This document shows positions 20,603 to 30,190 of a stretch of DNA of 64,000 nt, one piece after another. Below the pieces are notes generated by a model, which had not been told where the DNA came from, did no database searches, and saw nothing but the letters and a program-made list of their open reading frames with translations. The position numbers and the translations under genes were made by a program. Source of the DNA: GCA-2687515 sp002687515 (GTDB lineage Bacteria > Pseudomonadota > Alphaproteobacteria > Rhodospirillales > UBA2165); contig JASLNU010000021.1 in assembly GCA_030745835.1 (NCBI GenBank), positions 6,612 through 70,611 on the forward strand, written 5' to 3'. The stretch's first letter is position 1. Each line of letters starts with the position of its first letter.

Positions 20603-21151
20603 CTAGGAGGGTTTCACCCGGAACAGAACCTGCCCGTATTCGACGATTTCCTCGTTGGCCACGCAAATCTCGGTGATGGTGCCGCTGAGCCCGGCCGGAA
20701 CCGTGGTGAACAGCTTCATAACCTCGATCAGCGCCACCGTGGATTCCGGCCCGACCTTATCGCCGACCTTGATGAAGGGATCGGCGCCGGGCTCCGACTG
20801 GGCATAAAACCGCCCCAGCAATGGCGATGCGATGGCGATGCTGCCGTCCTCGGCGGGGTCAGCGTCGGCGCTTGCCGGAGCAGGGGTTGGCGCGGCGGCA
20901 GGCGCTTGTGCAGCCGCCGGCGCGGCGGCCGGAGCCGGGGCCGGTGCCAGGTTCGGTGCCGCCGGCGCCGGCGCTGCCGGATTCTGGGGCGCGCCCGCCG
21001 CCGGCGGCGGCGCGTCGCCCTTGCCCAGGGTCAGCTTCAGATCCCCGACTTCCACTTGCAGGAAATCGAAATCCGAATTCTCCAAGGTTTCGACCAGTTG
21101 CGCGATCTGCCGGACTTCGTCGTCGCTAAGCGGACTGAATGGATCGTTCAA
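20603..21151 (-). CDS. accB: Biotin carboxyl carrier protein
   Basis: The 182-residue protein has an N-terminal helix typical of AccB (DDEVRQIAQLVETLENSDFD), a long alanine/proline linker (about residues 50-95) and a C-terminal biotinyl domain with the modified lysine in the EVMKL motif. The domain also keeps the SPLLGRFY entry and the turn VKVGDKVG-like FIKVGDKVGPES. The start is TTG at 21151: no ATG exists near, and GGGGAGG stands about ten bases before the TTG. It is followed by accC within the same transcript and preceded by a carboxyltransferase gene 38 bases upstream. Biotin carrier, biotin carboxylase and carboxyltransferase thus form a single operon. Confidence 0.93.
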   Translation of the reverse strand: MNDPFSPLSDDEVRQIAQLVETLENSDFDFLQVEVGDLKLTLGKGDAPPPAAGAPQNPAAPAPAAPNLAPAPAPAAAPAAAQAPAAAPTPAPASADADPAEDGSIAIASPLLGRFYAQSEPGADPFIKVGDKVGPESTVALIEVMKLFTTVPAGLSGTITEICVANEEIVEYGQVLFRVKPS

Positions 21152-21189
21152 GAAACCGTCCTCCCCTTAATCTTTGAATTTACGCCATG

Positions 21190-22686
21190 TTACGCCTGGG
21201 CGGTGTTCCTGAGTACCAGCCTGCCGGCGCCCCTCTCGATCTGGATGTAGCGCACGCTCCGGTGCTTGCCAAGCTCTAGCATCAATGTCTTCAAGGGCTG
21301 GCCGCCGGTCATATAGCTTCTCGGCGGGCCGGCGGCGCGCATCGCCTCGATCTCCTGGCTGCCCTGCATGATGGCGCGCAGGATCAATTCCTCGTCGGAA
21401 ATGCCGGGCCCGCCGAGCTGTTCGCGGATTTCCCGGAGCGAGATATCCTCCACCGGCCGGCGGCCCTTTTCGTCCAATTCCCGGGCCCGGGGCAGGGACA
21501 GGAACTTATCCTTGAGGTTCTGATCCATCCAGGTAAAGCCCGAATCCTCGCCATAACCGCCTTGCGCGAAACGGATCATCTCGTCGATCACTTGGCTGTA
21601 GCGCTCGCCGGTGACGACGTTGATCGCCGCCTGGGTGCCCATATATTGGGAAAATGGAGTGATCATGATCGGATATCCCAGCTCCTCGCGGATCTGGATG
21701 CTTTCCTCGATCACCTCGTCGAGGCGGTCATCGAGGCCGATCTCGGCCAATTGGAATCTCAGATTGGAGATGACGCCGCCGGGGATTTGGTGGATATATT
21801 GGGCGTGGTCGTATTGCATCGGCTCGCCGATCGGCATGTTGTCTTCGCGGGCGATGGCCATCAGCCGGTCCGATACCGATTGCAGCAACTCTTCGTCCAG
21901 ATCGTGGGAATAGCCCGACAGGCGGGCGTTGCGCGCCGTCGATAGCACCGACGGCTGGGCCGAGCCCTCGGCCAGCGGCGGAATCCCGGTATGCAGGGTC
22001 GGTATCCCCAGTTTCAGGGCTTCCATATAGACCAGCGGCGCCAGGCCGGTGGTGCAGTGGGAATGCAGTTCCAGGGGAATGCCGCCGGCGTTCTCGATCA
22101 TGATCGGGACCAATTCCCGGATGCGGTCCTGGGTCAGCAGCCCGCCCTGGTCCTTGAGGTAGATGGCGTCCGGTTCAAGCAATGCGGCGCCGAGCGTCTT
22201 GGCGACGTAATGATCGTTGTCGTGGTGCGGCGAGATCGAATAGGAAATGGCGATCACCACCTCGACACCCAGATTTTTGAGGAACGGCACCGCCGCCGGC
22301 ATTATCCGGGTCAACTGGTCGGCGGTGTTGCAGGTCATCTGCGAGCGGTTGAAGACCCCCATATTGACCAGAAGCTCGACAAACAGCTTGCCCAACACCG
22401 GCGGCGTCGGGGTGCCGATGATGTTCAGGTTGAAGCCGCCGCCCATGCAGCTTTTCTTGGTATTGGGCATTTTCTCGGCCAGCATGCGCATCATGTCCCA
22501 AGGATTTTCCTTGAGGTCGCGGACGATTTTCTTGAAATAGATGGGGTTGGCCGGCACCTCGATGACCTCGAAGCCGGCGCGGTCGATGTCGGCGGCGACG
22601 GCTTCCATCATGCCGTGGCGCATGTTGCACGCCCACAGGCTCTGCGAGCCGTCGCGAAAAGTTGTGTCGACAAATTTTACCTGCAT
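21190..22686 (-). CDS. Biotin-dependent carboxyltransferase, pyruvate-carboxylase/5S type (copy 1)
   Basis: This 498-residue protein has the HMGL-like barrel of the carboxyltransferase domains of pyruvate carboxylase, transcarboxylase 5S and oxaloacetate decarboxylase alpha. Metal and active-site motifs are intact: FVDTTFRDGSQSLWA, YLKDQGGLLTQDR with the lysine that is carbamylated in relatives, and LELHSHCTTGLAP with the two metal-binding histidines. The C-terminal part (GGVISNLRFQLAEIGL, TPFSQYMGTQAAINV) matches the family too, but no biotinyl domain is fused. The typical DAHQS of pyruvate carboxylase is DGSQS here, so the substrate may differ. It stands first in an operon with accB and accC. 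A close paralogue lies at 24819. Confidence 0.87.
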   Translation of the reverse strand: MQVKFVDTTFRDGSQSLWACNMRHGMMEAVAADIDRAGFEVIEVPANPIYFKKIVRDLKENPWDMMRMLAEKMPNTKKSCMGGGFNLNIIGTPTPPVLGKLFVELLVNMGVFNRSQMTCNTADQLTRIMPAAVPFLKNLGVEVVIAISYSISPHHDNDHYVAKTLGAALLEPDAIYLKDQGGLLTQDRIRELVPIMIENAGGIPLELHSHCTTGLAPLVYMEALKLGIPTLHTGIPPLAEGSAQPSVLSTARNARLSGYSHDLDEELLQSVSDRLMAIAREDNMPIGEPMQYDHAQYIHQIPGGVISNLRFQLAEIGLDDRLDEVIEESIQIREELGYPIMITPFSQYMGTQAAINVVTGERYSQVIDEMIRFAQGGYGEDSGFTWMDQNLKDKFLSLPRARELDEKGRRPVEDISLREIREQLGGPGISDEELILRAIMQGSQEIEAMRAAGPPRSYMTGGQPLKTLMLELGKHRSVRYIQIERGAGRLVLRNTAQA

Positions 22687-22798
22687 GAAAACCGTCCCCG
22701 CCCGATGGCGCCGCTGTTCAAGGCGCTTCCATCTTAAAGGTTAGAATCCGCCCCTGGCGATGACAAGCTTTATGGGTCAACCGCCCGGCTAACTCGGT

Positions 22799-22888
22799 GG
22801 CTAATTCGGTGACAGTTTACTTTTAGGTGACGCGTTTAGATGGCCAAAATCGGCCGCTGCCTAAAAGTAAACTGTCACCGAATTAGCC
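22799..22888. repeat. Dispersed palindromic repeat, copy 1 (29-bp arms)
   Basis: The arms 22799-22827 and 22860-22888 are exact complements and share the core TCGGTGACAGTTTACTTTT. A 32-base loop lies between them and contains a small GGCC pairing. The same core, again as an inverted repeat, occurs at 52297-52346. Such long palindromes with a shared core resemble REP-type sequences mobilised by Y1 (RAYT/IS200-like) transposases, none of which is in the window. It lies between divergently transcribed genes. Confidence 0.8.
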
Positions 22889-22923
22889 GGCGCCGACCAT
22901 AGGCGATAGCCCTCGAATTAACC

Positions 22924-22944
22924 GGGGCATCCAGAGCGGCTTGG
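22924..22944. repeat. 21-bp direct repeat, copy 1 (also at 24788-24808)
   Basis: The 21 bases starting GGGGCATCCAGAGCGG occur identically at 24788-24808, in the same orientation. The two copies bracket the segment holding the Sel1-repeat and peptidoglycan-binding-like genes. They look like parts of a longer intergenic repeat family. The rest of the 22745-23038 gap holds the palindrome at 22799 and nothing else that I can assign. Confidence 0.7.
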
Positions 22945-23038
22945 GCTGCTCGCCGATTATTTTGCCCCGGCCCCTGTAATTTTATCGTCGATTGAACTAC
23001 AATAGCGTCTCCACACTATTTAGTTGCGAGAGAAATCC

Positions 23039-23965
23039 ATGCGCCTGCTGTTTGCTTTGTTTATAGCTGCCGCGTTGACCGCATGGCCCGGTCCGGGCGG
23101 TCAGTTCACCGTCGCCCGGGACGCCACCAAAAGCGGCATCGATCCTGCCCTTCTCAAGCGGGCGGAGGGGGGCGATCCAAGCGCACAGATGAAACTCGGG
23201 AGGCAACTGGTGAAGGGCATTTTCGTGCGGCGGGATTTAGAGGCAGCGGAGAAATGGTTCAACCGCGCCGCCGCCCAGAAACCGGAAAATGCATTGTCTG
23301 TCGGTTTTGCCTACCGCCGGGCCAAGGCGTTCCAGCTTGCGCGCAAATGGCTGCATCGGGCCGCCGAGCAAAAGAGCATTACCGCCTATGTCTTTTTGGC
23401 ACTTATGTATAAAAACGGAGAAGGCGGCGCGCCCGACTTCGAAAAGGCGGAAACCTATTACCGCCAGGCCGCGGAAGCCGGGCTCGAGGTCGCCTGGGGT
23501 TCGATCGGTGAATTGTATTACAGGGGCAAGGGACGGCCCGTCGATTATGCAAAGGCGCGGGAATATTTCCGGCGCGCACCTGATAGGAAAACTTCTGCCA
23601 TCCGGCTGGCAGAAATGAACCGCAAGGGATTGGGCGGGCCGCGCGATCCCGGGGCGGCCGCGAAATGGTACGAAAAGGCAGCCATCGAGCCCGCCCCCGA
23701 TGTCATGCACCTTCTTGGGACCTTGTATCGAAACGGCGAATTACCCGACCCGGACGGGCGGTCGAAGGCCCTGACCTGGTTCCTTTTGGCGACGGCGTTC
23801 GGTCATGAAGAGGCGGAATTGCTGGTCCGGCGAATTGATGTGCGCATTTCCCGAGCGGTTGCCCTGGAAGCGACGGCGCGGGCGCAATCAATCGCCAAGA
23901 AAGCTCAATTCGAGCCGGATATTTTGTCCTATCTCGATAAGGCCGAGACCTATTTCAGGAAATGA
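23039..23965 (+). CDS. Secreted Sel1-like (SLR/TPR) repeat protein
   Basis: The protein of 308 residues begins with a signal peptide (MRLLFALFIAAALTAWPGPG) and then consists of Sel1-type helical repeats: paired helices with motifs such as AQMKLGRQLVKGI, AEKWFNRAAAQ, AYVFLALMYKNGEGG, AETYYRQAAEAGLEVAWGSI, GELYYRGKGRPVDYAKAREY, and AKWYEKAA. Such proteins serve as periplasmic scaffolds or adaptors, for example in exopolysaccharide or peptidoglycan regulation. The frame extends 15 bases upstream to a TTG, but the ATG at 23039 with GAGAG before it gives a standard signal peptide. It is flanked by dispersed repeats and lies between two related carboxyltransferase genes, so it may be a late arrival here. 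Confidence 0.85.
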   Translation: MRLLFALFIAAALTAWPGPGGQFTVARDATKSGIDPALLKRAEGGDPSAQMKLGRQLVKGIFVRRDLEAAEKWFNRAAAQKPENALSVGFAYRRAKAFQLARKWLHRAAEQKSITAYVFLALMYKNGEGGAPDFEKAETYYRQAAEAGLEVAWGSIGELYYRGKGRPVDYAKAREYFRRAPDRKTSAIRLAEMNRKGLGGPRDPGAAAKWYEKAAIEPAPDVMHLLGTLYRNGELPDPDGRSKALTWFLLATAFGHEEAELLVRRIDVRISRAVALEATARAQSIAKKAQFEPDILSYLDKAETYFRK

Positions 23966-24041
23966 ACCCGGCCCTGGGACCATGGAGCCACATGTTACGC
24001 GCCTTTGCGTCCCGATTGAATGGCAGGAGGTGGCACAGTCC

Positions 24042-24548
24042 CTATGCCTCCGGGAGGAGTTTTTGCCTTAGGCGTCTAATTTCCTCCTCCTTAGCTTCAA
24101 TCTCATCCTTGATATCTTCGAGTTGCTCTCGAATGTGAGCGCGTATTTTGGGATCTGTCTCATTCTGCAACTGCCTGGCAAGCTCTCTCGCCAATCGCTC
24201 CAAATTAACTAAATCGTCCTGTAGTTCCGCAATCCGTGCCCGAATTTCCGCCTCGTCATCATATTGTTTTTCTCTGGTGTTCTGGGTTTTCCGCAATTCA
24301 ATATTCAGCGCACTCTCGGTCGGGCCGCCCGGGTTCATGCGGCCGTCTATGCGGAGGCCGTTGTCCTTCTGGAATTTCCTGATGCCATCAAACAGGCGCT
24401 GGTCCGGGTATACGGTCATGCCGTAGTCGGGTTCAACATAGTAGCCGAAATCCTGCAGCACATATTTGGTGTTGATGGTATCCGACTGGTCGGCGGGCGC
24501 GTCGCCGGCGAGGGTGGCGTTGAGGTTCAATCTTGGTCCTGAAAGCAT
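24042..24548 (-). CDS. Peptidoglycan-binding-like domain protein with C-terminal coiled coil
   Basis: The 168-residue protein lacks a signal peptide. Residues 25-85 resemble a peptidoglycan-binding type 1 domain (VLQDFGYYVEPDYG, DQRLFDGIRKFQKDNGLRID, GRMNPGGPTESALN). The rest (about 90-168) is highly charged and helical, rich in E, R, K and L with heptad-like spacing, and is probably a coiled coil. Base composition is lower in GC than in the neighbouring carboxylase genes, and the upstream DNA is strongly AT-rich, which suggests horizontal acquisition. Similar domains occur in secreted repeat-containing bacterial proteins. The role is unknown and I recognise no partner other than, possibly, the neighbouring Sel1-repeat protein. 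Confidence 0.65.
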   Translation of the reverse strand: MLSGPRLNLNATLAGDAPADQSDTINTKYVLQDFGYYVEPDYGMTVYPDQRLFDGIRKFQKDNGLRIDGRMNPGGPTESALNIELRKTQNTREKQYDDEAEIRARIAELQDDLVNLERLARELARQLQNETDPKIRAHIREQLEDIKDEIEAKEEEIRRLRQKLLPEA

Positions 24549-24818
24549 AGTGAGGTTTCCTATTGGCGGCAGGCTGCTGGTTGGTTTTGGAATAGAACAA
24601 ATATAGTATATATAAGCCTAAAAGTCAAGATAATTATCTATTAAATATAATTAATTGGCTAATTCAAATGCTTATGGCCGGCGCGCCGACGGCCCTGGAT
24701 TACCCGGTTAAACCGGGTAATGACGAGAGGGGGAGACGGCGGAAAGACCTAATCGTCATGCCCCGGCCCTCTTTGGATTTTATTGGCGGGGCATCCAGAG
24801 CGGCTTGGCGAAGGCTTG
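24549..24818. other. AT-rich gap with an 11-bp palindrome and the second 21-bp repeat
   Basis: Bases 24590-24665 are the most AT-rich stretch in this part of the window and probably hold the promoter of the minus-strand gene at 24548. An 11-bp inverted repeat ATTACCCGGTT/AACCGGGTAAT lies near 24697-24720, and the second copy of the 21-bp repeat is at 24788-24808, just before the end of the carboxyltransferase gene. No open frame here looks coding. Confidence 0.6.
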
Positions 24819-26324
24819 CTAGCCCGATGCCGCGTTCCTGAGCAGCAGCGAATTGTCGCCCCTTTGAACCTGGACGTAGCGGACGCTTGGGTGCTTGTTC
24901 AATTCGCGCATCAGTTTTTTCAGGGGCAGGGCGGCGCCGAGATATTGTTTCGGCGGGCCGGCGGCGCGCATGGCGTCGATTTCCTTGTCGCCCTGCATGA
25001 TGGCGTGCATCAACAGCTCTTCGTCGGAGGCGCCGCCGAGGCCGAGGCTATCGCGGTATTCCTTGACCGACGGTTCGTCCTGCGTCCCGTCCGGTGGCGC
25101 CAGTTCGGCGGCGCGCGGGTCGGCGAGCAGCCTGTCCTTCAGGTCCTGGTCCATCCACGGCTCGCCCGAATCCTCGCCATAGGTGCCGTGCGCGAAACGG
25201 ATCAGATCGTCGATGACCACGCTGTAACGCTCGCCGGTCGAAACGTTGAGCGCCGCCTGGGTGCACATATGTTGGGAGTAGGGCGTGATCATGAACGGAT
25301 ATCCCAGTTCCTCGCGGATCCGGATGCTTTCCTCGATGACCTCGTCGAGGCGCTCGCCAAGGCCGATCTCGGCCAACTGGAATCTCAGGTTGGAAATGAC
25401 GCCGCCGGGAATCTGGTGGATGAACTGCCCGTAGTCGTATTCCAGATGCTCGCCGACGACCATATCGTCTTCCTTGGCGAGGCCGTAAAAGCGTTCCGAC
25501 ACCGATTGCAAAAGCGTTTCGTCGACCAGCGGGGAAAAGCCCTTGAGGCGCGCGTTGTGGGCGACGTTGAGCACCGACGGCTGCGCCGAGCCTTCGGCCA
25601 GCGGCGGGATGCCGGTGTGCAGGGTTTCGACGCCAAGCTCCAGCGCTTCCAGGTAAATCATGGGCGCCATCCCGGTGGTGCAGTGCGAATGTAGCTCGAA
25701 CGGAATGCCCTCGCAAATTTCCATCATCATCGGGACCAGGGTGCGGACGCGGTCCAGCGTCAAAAGCCCGCCCTGGTCTTTGAGGTAGATCACATCCGGC
25801 TTGAGGGCAGCGGCGCGGCGCGTCTGTTCGGCGAACAAATCGTCGGTGTGGCGCGGCGAGATGCAATAGGCGATGGCCAGCGCGAATTTGATGCCGATGC
25901 TCCTATAGAACGGGATCAGCGCGGGAAACATGAGTTTCATCTGATCGGCGGTGTTGCTCATCATTTGCACCCGTTGCAGGGCGCCGATTTCCGCCTGGTG
26001 GGTCCAGAACAATTCACCCAGCGCCGGCGGCGTCGGCCGGCCCAGGGGATTGAGGTTGAAGCCGCCGCTCATGCAGGACTTCGGCGTGTTGGGTATTTTC
26101 TCGGCCAGCATATGCATGGTGTCCCAAGGGTTTTCCTTGAGATCGCGGATCATCTTCTTGAAATGGACGGCATTGCCGGGAATTTCGATGACCTCGTAGC
26201 CGGCCCGGTCCATATCACCGGCGATGGCTTCCATCTGGCCGTGGCGTATGCCCATCGCCCACAGGCTCTGCGAGCCGTCGCGGAAGGTGGTGTCGACGAA
26301 ATGCACGTCTTTCGCTTCGCTCAT
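24819..26324 (-). CDS. Biotin-dependent carboxyltransferase, pyruvate-carboxylase/5S type (copy 2)
   Basis: This 501-residue protein is a close paralogue of the one at 21190, with the same order of motifs: HFVDTTFRDGSQSLWAMGI, YLKDQGGLLTLDRV with the family's carbamylated lysine, FELHSHCTTGMAP with the metal-binding histidines, and GGVISNLRFQLAEIGLGE. Differences cluster in the first 130 residues and near the C-terminus. It has no biotinyl domain and no own carrier or carboxylase, so it probably uses AccB/AccC encoded at 19205-21151. The ATG at 26324 (with AAGGGATGG before it) is preferred to the upstream end of the frame at 26366. It follows a 2-hydroxyacid dehydrogenase and a thiolase gene on the same strand. 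The two paralogues may form a hetero-oligomer or act on different keto acids. Confidence 0.87.
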   Translation of the reverse strand: MSEAKDVHFVDTTFRDGSQSLWAMGIRHGQMEAIAGDMDRAGYEVIEIPGNAVHFKKMIRDLKENPWDTMHMLAEKIPNTPKSCMSGGFNLNPLGRPTPPALGELFWTHQAEIGALQRVQMMSNTADQMKLMFPALIPFYRSIGIKFALAIAYCISPRHTDDLFAEQTRRAAALKPDVIYLKDQGGLLTLDRVRTLVPMMMEICEGIPFELHSHCTTGMAPMIYLEALELGVETLHTGIPPLAEGSAQPSVLNVAHNARLKGFSPLVDETLLQSVSERFYGLAKEDDMVVGEHLEYDYGQFIHQIPGGVISNLRFQLAEIGLGERLDEVIEESIRIREELGYPFMITPYSQHMCTQAALNVSTGERYSVVIDDLIRFAHGTYGEDSGEPWMDQDLKDRLLADPRAAELAPPDGTQDEPSVKEYRDSLGLGGASDEELLMHAIMQGDKEIDAMRAAGPPKQYLGAALPLKKLMRELNKHPSVRYVQVQRGDNSLLLRNAASG

Positions 26325-26406
26325 AAGCCATCCCTTGTTGATATTTGCCGCCGCGCCGCGAGCCAAGCTTGAGACAAAGCCCGACCGGGGTCAAGGCAGC
26401 GCTCCG

Positions 26407-27351
26407 CTAAACCACCCGGTTGGCGATCTCGCGGCCGGCGAAGAAATCGGTGAGGATGGTTATGGTCAGGGCGTCCTTGGCGATGCCGGCCTCGAGCGTG
26501 TTGCCGGCCAGGTGCGGGGTCATCACCACATTTTGCATGTGCAGCAGCGGCGCCCGGACGGCCGCGCCGCCCGCGATGACATCCAAACCGGCGCCGCCGA
26601 TGGCGCCGGTTTCCAGCGCCCGCGCCAGGGCCGCCGTATCGACCACCGAGCCGCGCGCCACGTTGACCAGCACGCCGCCGGGGCCGAGGCCGGCGAGCAC
26701 ATCATCATCCACCAGGTGCCGGGTCGCCGCGCCGCCCGGGCAGGACAGCACCAGATGGTCGGCAGCGCGCGCCAGCTTGAGCGGGCTTTCGCAATATTGA
26801 TACGCCACACCGGCGCGCGGCGCTGGGTTGTGGTAGAGGATGTCCATGCCGAAGCCAGCGGCCCGGCGGGCGACGCCGAGGCCGATCTGGCCGAGGCCGA
26901 TGATGCCCAGTTTCTTGCCATGCACGGTTCCGGTCTCACCCCGCGGGCCTTCGGCTTCGCCGCCGCGCCCGCGCATCAGCGCATCGCCCGGCAAAAGCCC
27001 ACGCACCACCGCCAGAAGAAGCGCCATGGCGTGGTCGGCCACCGATTCCTGGTTGGTGCCGCGCCCGTTGGCGACGGCGATGCCGCGCCGTTTCGCTTCG
27101 GTCAGGTCGATGCGGTCCATGCCGACGCCCTGGCCGATTATCAGTTGCAGGCCCGCCATGGCGTCCATCATTTGCTTGTCGATGTCGCGCGGCCCGTCCG
27201 AGACGATGGCCCGGATGCGCGGCCCCTGTTCGCTCAGGAAGCGGGCGCGGTCGGGCGCGTCTTCGATGAATAAAAGATCGAACCGCCGGGCAAGCGCGGC
27301 GCGGCTATCATCGGAGATCGGGCAGTTGACCAGGACCGCCGGCTTGTCCAT
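26407..27351 (-). CDS. D-isomer-specific 2-hydroxyacid dehydrogenase family protein lacking the catalytic Glu
   Basis: The 314-residue protein has the two-domain layout of the family: an N-terminal catalytic half with GQGVGMDRIDLTEAKRRGI, a nucleotide-binding loop GLGQIGLGVARRA, the substrate arginine in NVARGSVVD and the catalytic histidine in MTPHLAG. Counting 29 residues after the arginine, where the general acid/base partner glutamate normally stands (LDVFENEP), the sequence is LDVIAGGAAV, with glycine at that position. The His would lack its usual partner, so activity as a reductase may be altered. Relatives reduce glyoxylate, hydroxypyruvate or other 2-keto acids. It lies between a thiolase and a biotin carboxyltransferase gene on the same strand, probably one transcript. 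Confidence 0.85.
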   Translation of the reverse strand: MDKPAVLVNCPISDDSRAALARRFDLLFIEDAPDRARFLSEQGPRIRAIVSDGPRDIDKQMMDAMAGLQLIIGQGVGMDRIDLTEAKRRGIAVANGRGTNQESVADHAMALLLAVVRGLLPGDALMRGRGGEAEGPRGETGTVHGKKLGIIGLGQIGLGVARRAAGFGMDILYHNPAPRAGVAYQYCESPLKLARAADHLVLSCPGGAATRHLVDDDVLAGLGPGGVLVNVARGSVVDTAALARALETGAIGGAGLDVIAGGAAVRAPLLHMQNVVMTPHLAGNTLEAGIAKDALTITILTDFFAGREIANRVV

Positions 27352-27376
27352 CGACCGGCCCCGTCCCCGGACCGGA

Positions 27377-28582
<1,206 letters not shown>

Positions 28583-28745
28583 GGCGGTTCACGGGGCTTG
28601 CCCGTCTCCTCTGGCTTTAAAAGTTAGGTTACGGAGAAGATTAAAGAATGCGGCGGCCCCGCGCAATCGGCTCTTATGCGCTGGCGGTGGGCGGATTGGG
28701 GAGTTATGATTGGAATTATTCCAAACTATCCAACGGAAACCGACG

Positions 28746-29078
28746 ATGACCGAAGAGCTTACCGCAAAAGTCTGCGTTCCCTGCCAGGGCGGCATTCCGC
28801 CATTAGAGCCCGATGCCGCCGCCGGTTTTCTCGAACAGACGCCGGACTGGGAGCTGACCAACCAGGCCAGCCATATCGAGCGCCGTTTCAGCTTCGGCGA
28901 TTTCGCCGAAACCCTTCAATTCGTCAACCGCGTCGGCGAACTGGCCGAGGCCGAGGGCCACCATCCCGACATCGCCTTCGGCTGGGGCTATTGCAACATC
29001 ACCCTCTATACCCACAAGATCAACGGCCTGCACGAGAACGACTTCATCCTGGCGGCCAAGATCAACGCACTGATTTAA
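28746..29078 (+). CDS. phhB: Pterin-4a-carbinolamine dehydratase
   Basis: The 110-residue protein matches the PCD/DCoH family: it contains WELTNQASHIERRFSFGDF, the active-site EGHHPDIAFGWGYCNITLYTH with the histidine pair and the later histidine, and a C-terminal LAAKINAL. It dehydrates 4a-hydroxytetrahydrobiopterin, regenerating the cofactor of phenylalanine hydroxylase, and in some bacteria aids molybdopterin enzymes or folate metabolism. An extra N-terminal CVPCQGG is seen before the core, as in several alphaproteobacterial and plant-type members. The frame can be extended to a TTG at 28710, but the ATG at 28746 is the better start. It is divergent from the thiolase operon and convergent with the EamA gene. 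Confidence 0.93.
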   Translation: MTEELTAKVCVPCQGGIPPLEPDAAAGFLEQTPDWELTNQASHIERRFSFGDFAETLQFVNRVGELAEAEGHHPDIAFGWGYCNITLYTHKINGLHENDFILAAKINALI

Positions 29079-29093
29079 GGCGGCGTTGTAGTC

Positions 29094-29978
29094 TTAACCC
29101 GCCGATCCGCCGGACTGTTGCAGCGCGACAACGCCGGCGACTACCACCGCCGCCGAGGCGATGCGCCAGCGCCCGCCATCCTCACCCAGGAGCCGCACCC
29201 CGATAAAGGCGGCGAAGACGACGCTGGTTTCGCGCAGCGCCGCCACATAGGCCATCGGCGCCACGCTCATCGCCCAGATAACGATGCCATAGGCGAGGAT
29301 GGCAATGACGCCGCCGGCCAGACCGGTCTTCCAGAGCGTGCCTAGGTTGGCTAAATAGGTGTGCCGGCGCATTGCCATGGTTACCGGTACGATCAAGACC
29401 GCGGTCAGGAAAAACATCCAGGTAATGTAAGACAGGGGATGGCCGCTCAGTCGGACGCCTTGGCCGTCGGCGTAGGTATAAAGGCTGATTATAAGTCCAA
29501 CGAGCAGGGCCCGGGCGGTGGCCGACCATCCGCCGGATGGGTTCGGCCGCGAGAAAACGGACAGGCTGATGATGCCGGCGCTGATCAGGGCGATGGCCGC
29601 CAGGCCGGCGGTGGTCGGCCATTCATCGGCGAAGACCGCGGCCAGCAGGAAAATCATGATCGGCGCCGAACCCCTTGCGATGGGATAGGTCTGCGATAAA
29701 TCGCCGGCATCTAACATGCGGGCGAGCGCCAGCCCGTATATCAGGTGAATAACCGCCGAGGCGGCGATATAAGGCCAGCTTTCGCCCTCAGGCAGCGGCA
29801 GCAGGAACAGGAATGGTATCGAAATCAGGCCGCCGGTTCCCAAAACCAAGGCCACGGAAACCAGCCGGTCGCCGGCGCTTTTGACGGCGGCATTCCAGGA
29901 CGCATGGAACACGGCCGCCGCCAGAACCAGGGCAAATACCAAGGCGCTCACGGGAGTTTCCCTTGTGGTTTGCGTCAT
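29094..29978 (-). CDS. EamA-family (DMT) transporter
   Basis: The 294-residue protein has about ten hydrophobic segments in the two-repeat pattern of drug/metabolite transporters. Motifs include HASWNAAVKSAGD near the N-terminus, YPIARGSAPIMIFLLA at the end of the first repeat and APMAYVAALRETSVVFAAF in the second. Members export amino acids, nucleotides or toxic metabolites, but the substrate cannot be predicted from the sequence. The ATG at 29978 gives MTQTTRETPVSALVFALVLA. It is a single gene, and I see no regulator next to it. Confidence 0.88.
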   Translation of the reverse strand: MTQTTRETPVSALVFALVLAAAVFHASWNAAVKSAGDRLVSVALVLGTGGLISIPFLFLLPLPEGESWPYIAASAVIHLIYGLALARMLDAGDLSQTYPIARGSAPIMIFLLAAVFADEWPTTAGLAAIALISAGIISLSVFSRPNPSGGWSATARALLVGLIISLYTYADGQGVRLSGHPLSYITWMFFLTAVLIVPVTMAMRRHTYLANLGTLWKTGLAGGVIAILAYGIVIWAMSVAPMAYVAALRETSVVFAAFIGVRLLGEDGGRWRIASAAVVVAGVVALQQSGGSAG

Positions 29979-30190
29979 TGCTCTTTATCGCGTCACGCCG
30001 CCCGGGTCACGCATGAAAATTCGGTAGGCGTGCCCGTTCGGTCGTACCGGCATCACCAGCAAACCATAATCTTCCGCGGCTGCCGCCCGGCCGCTATCGA
30101 CCGCTTCCGGTTCGCTTCGGATCGGTGACCGATGGCGCAATGCGCGCTAAGTTTTGATCTCCCCGCCCTGGGCCGTTAGTCTCCCGGCCT

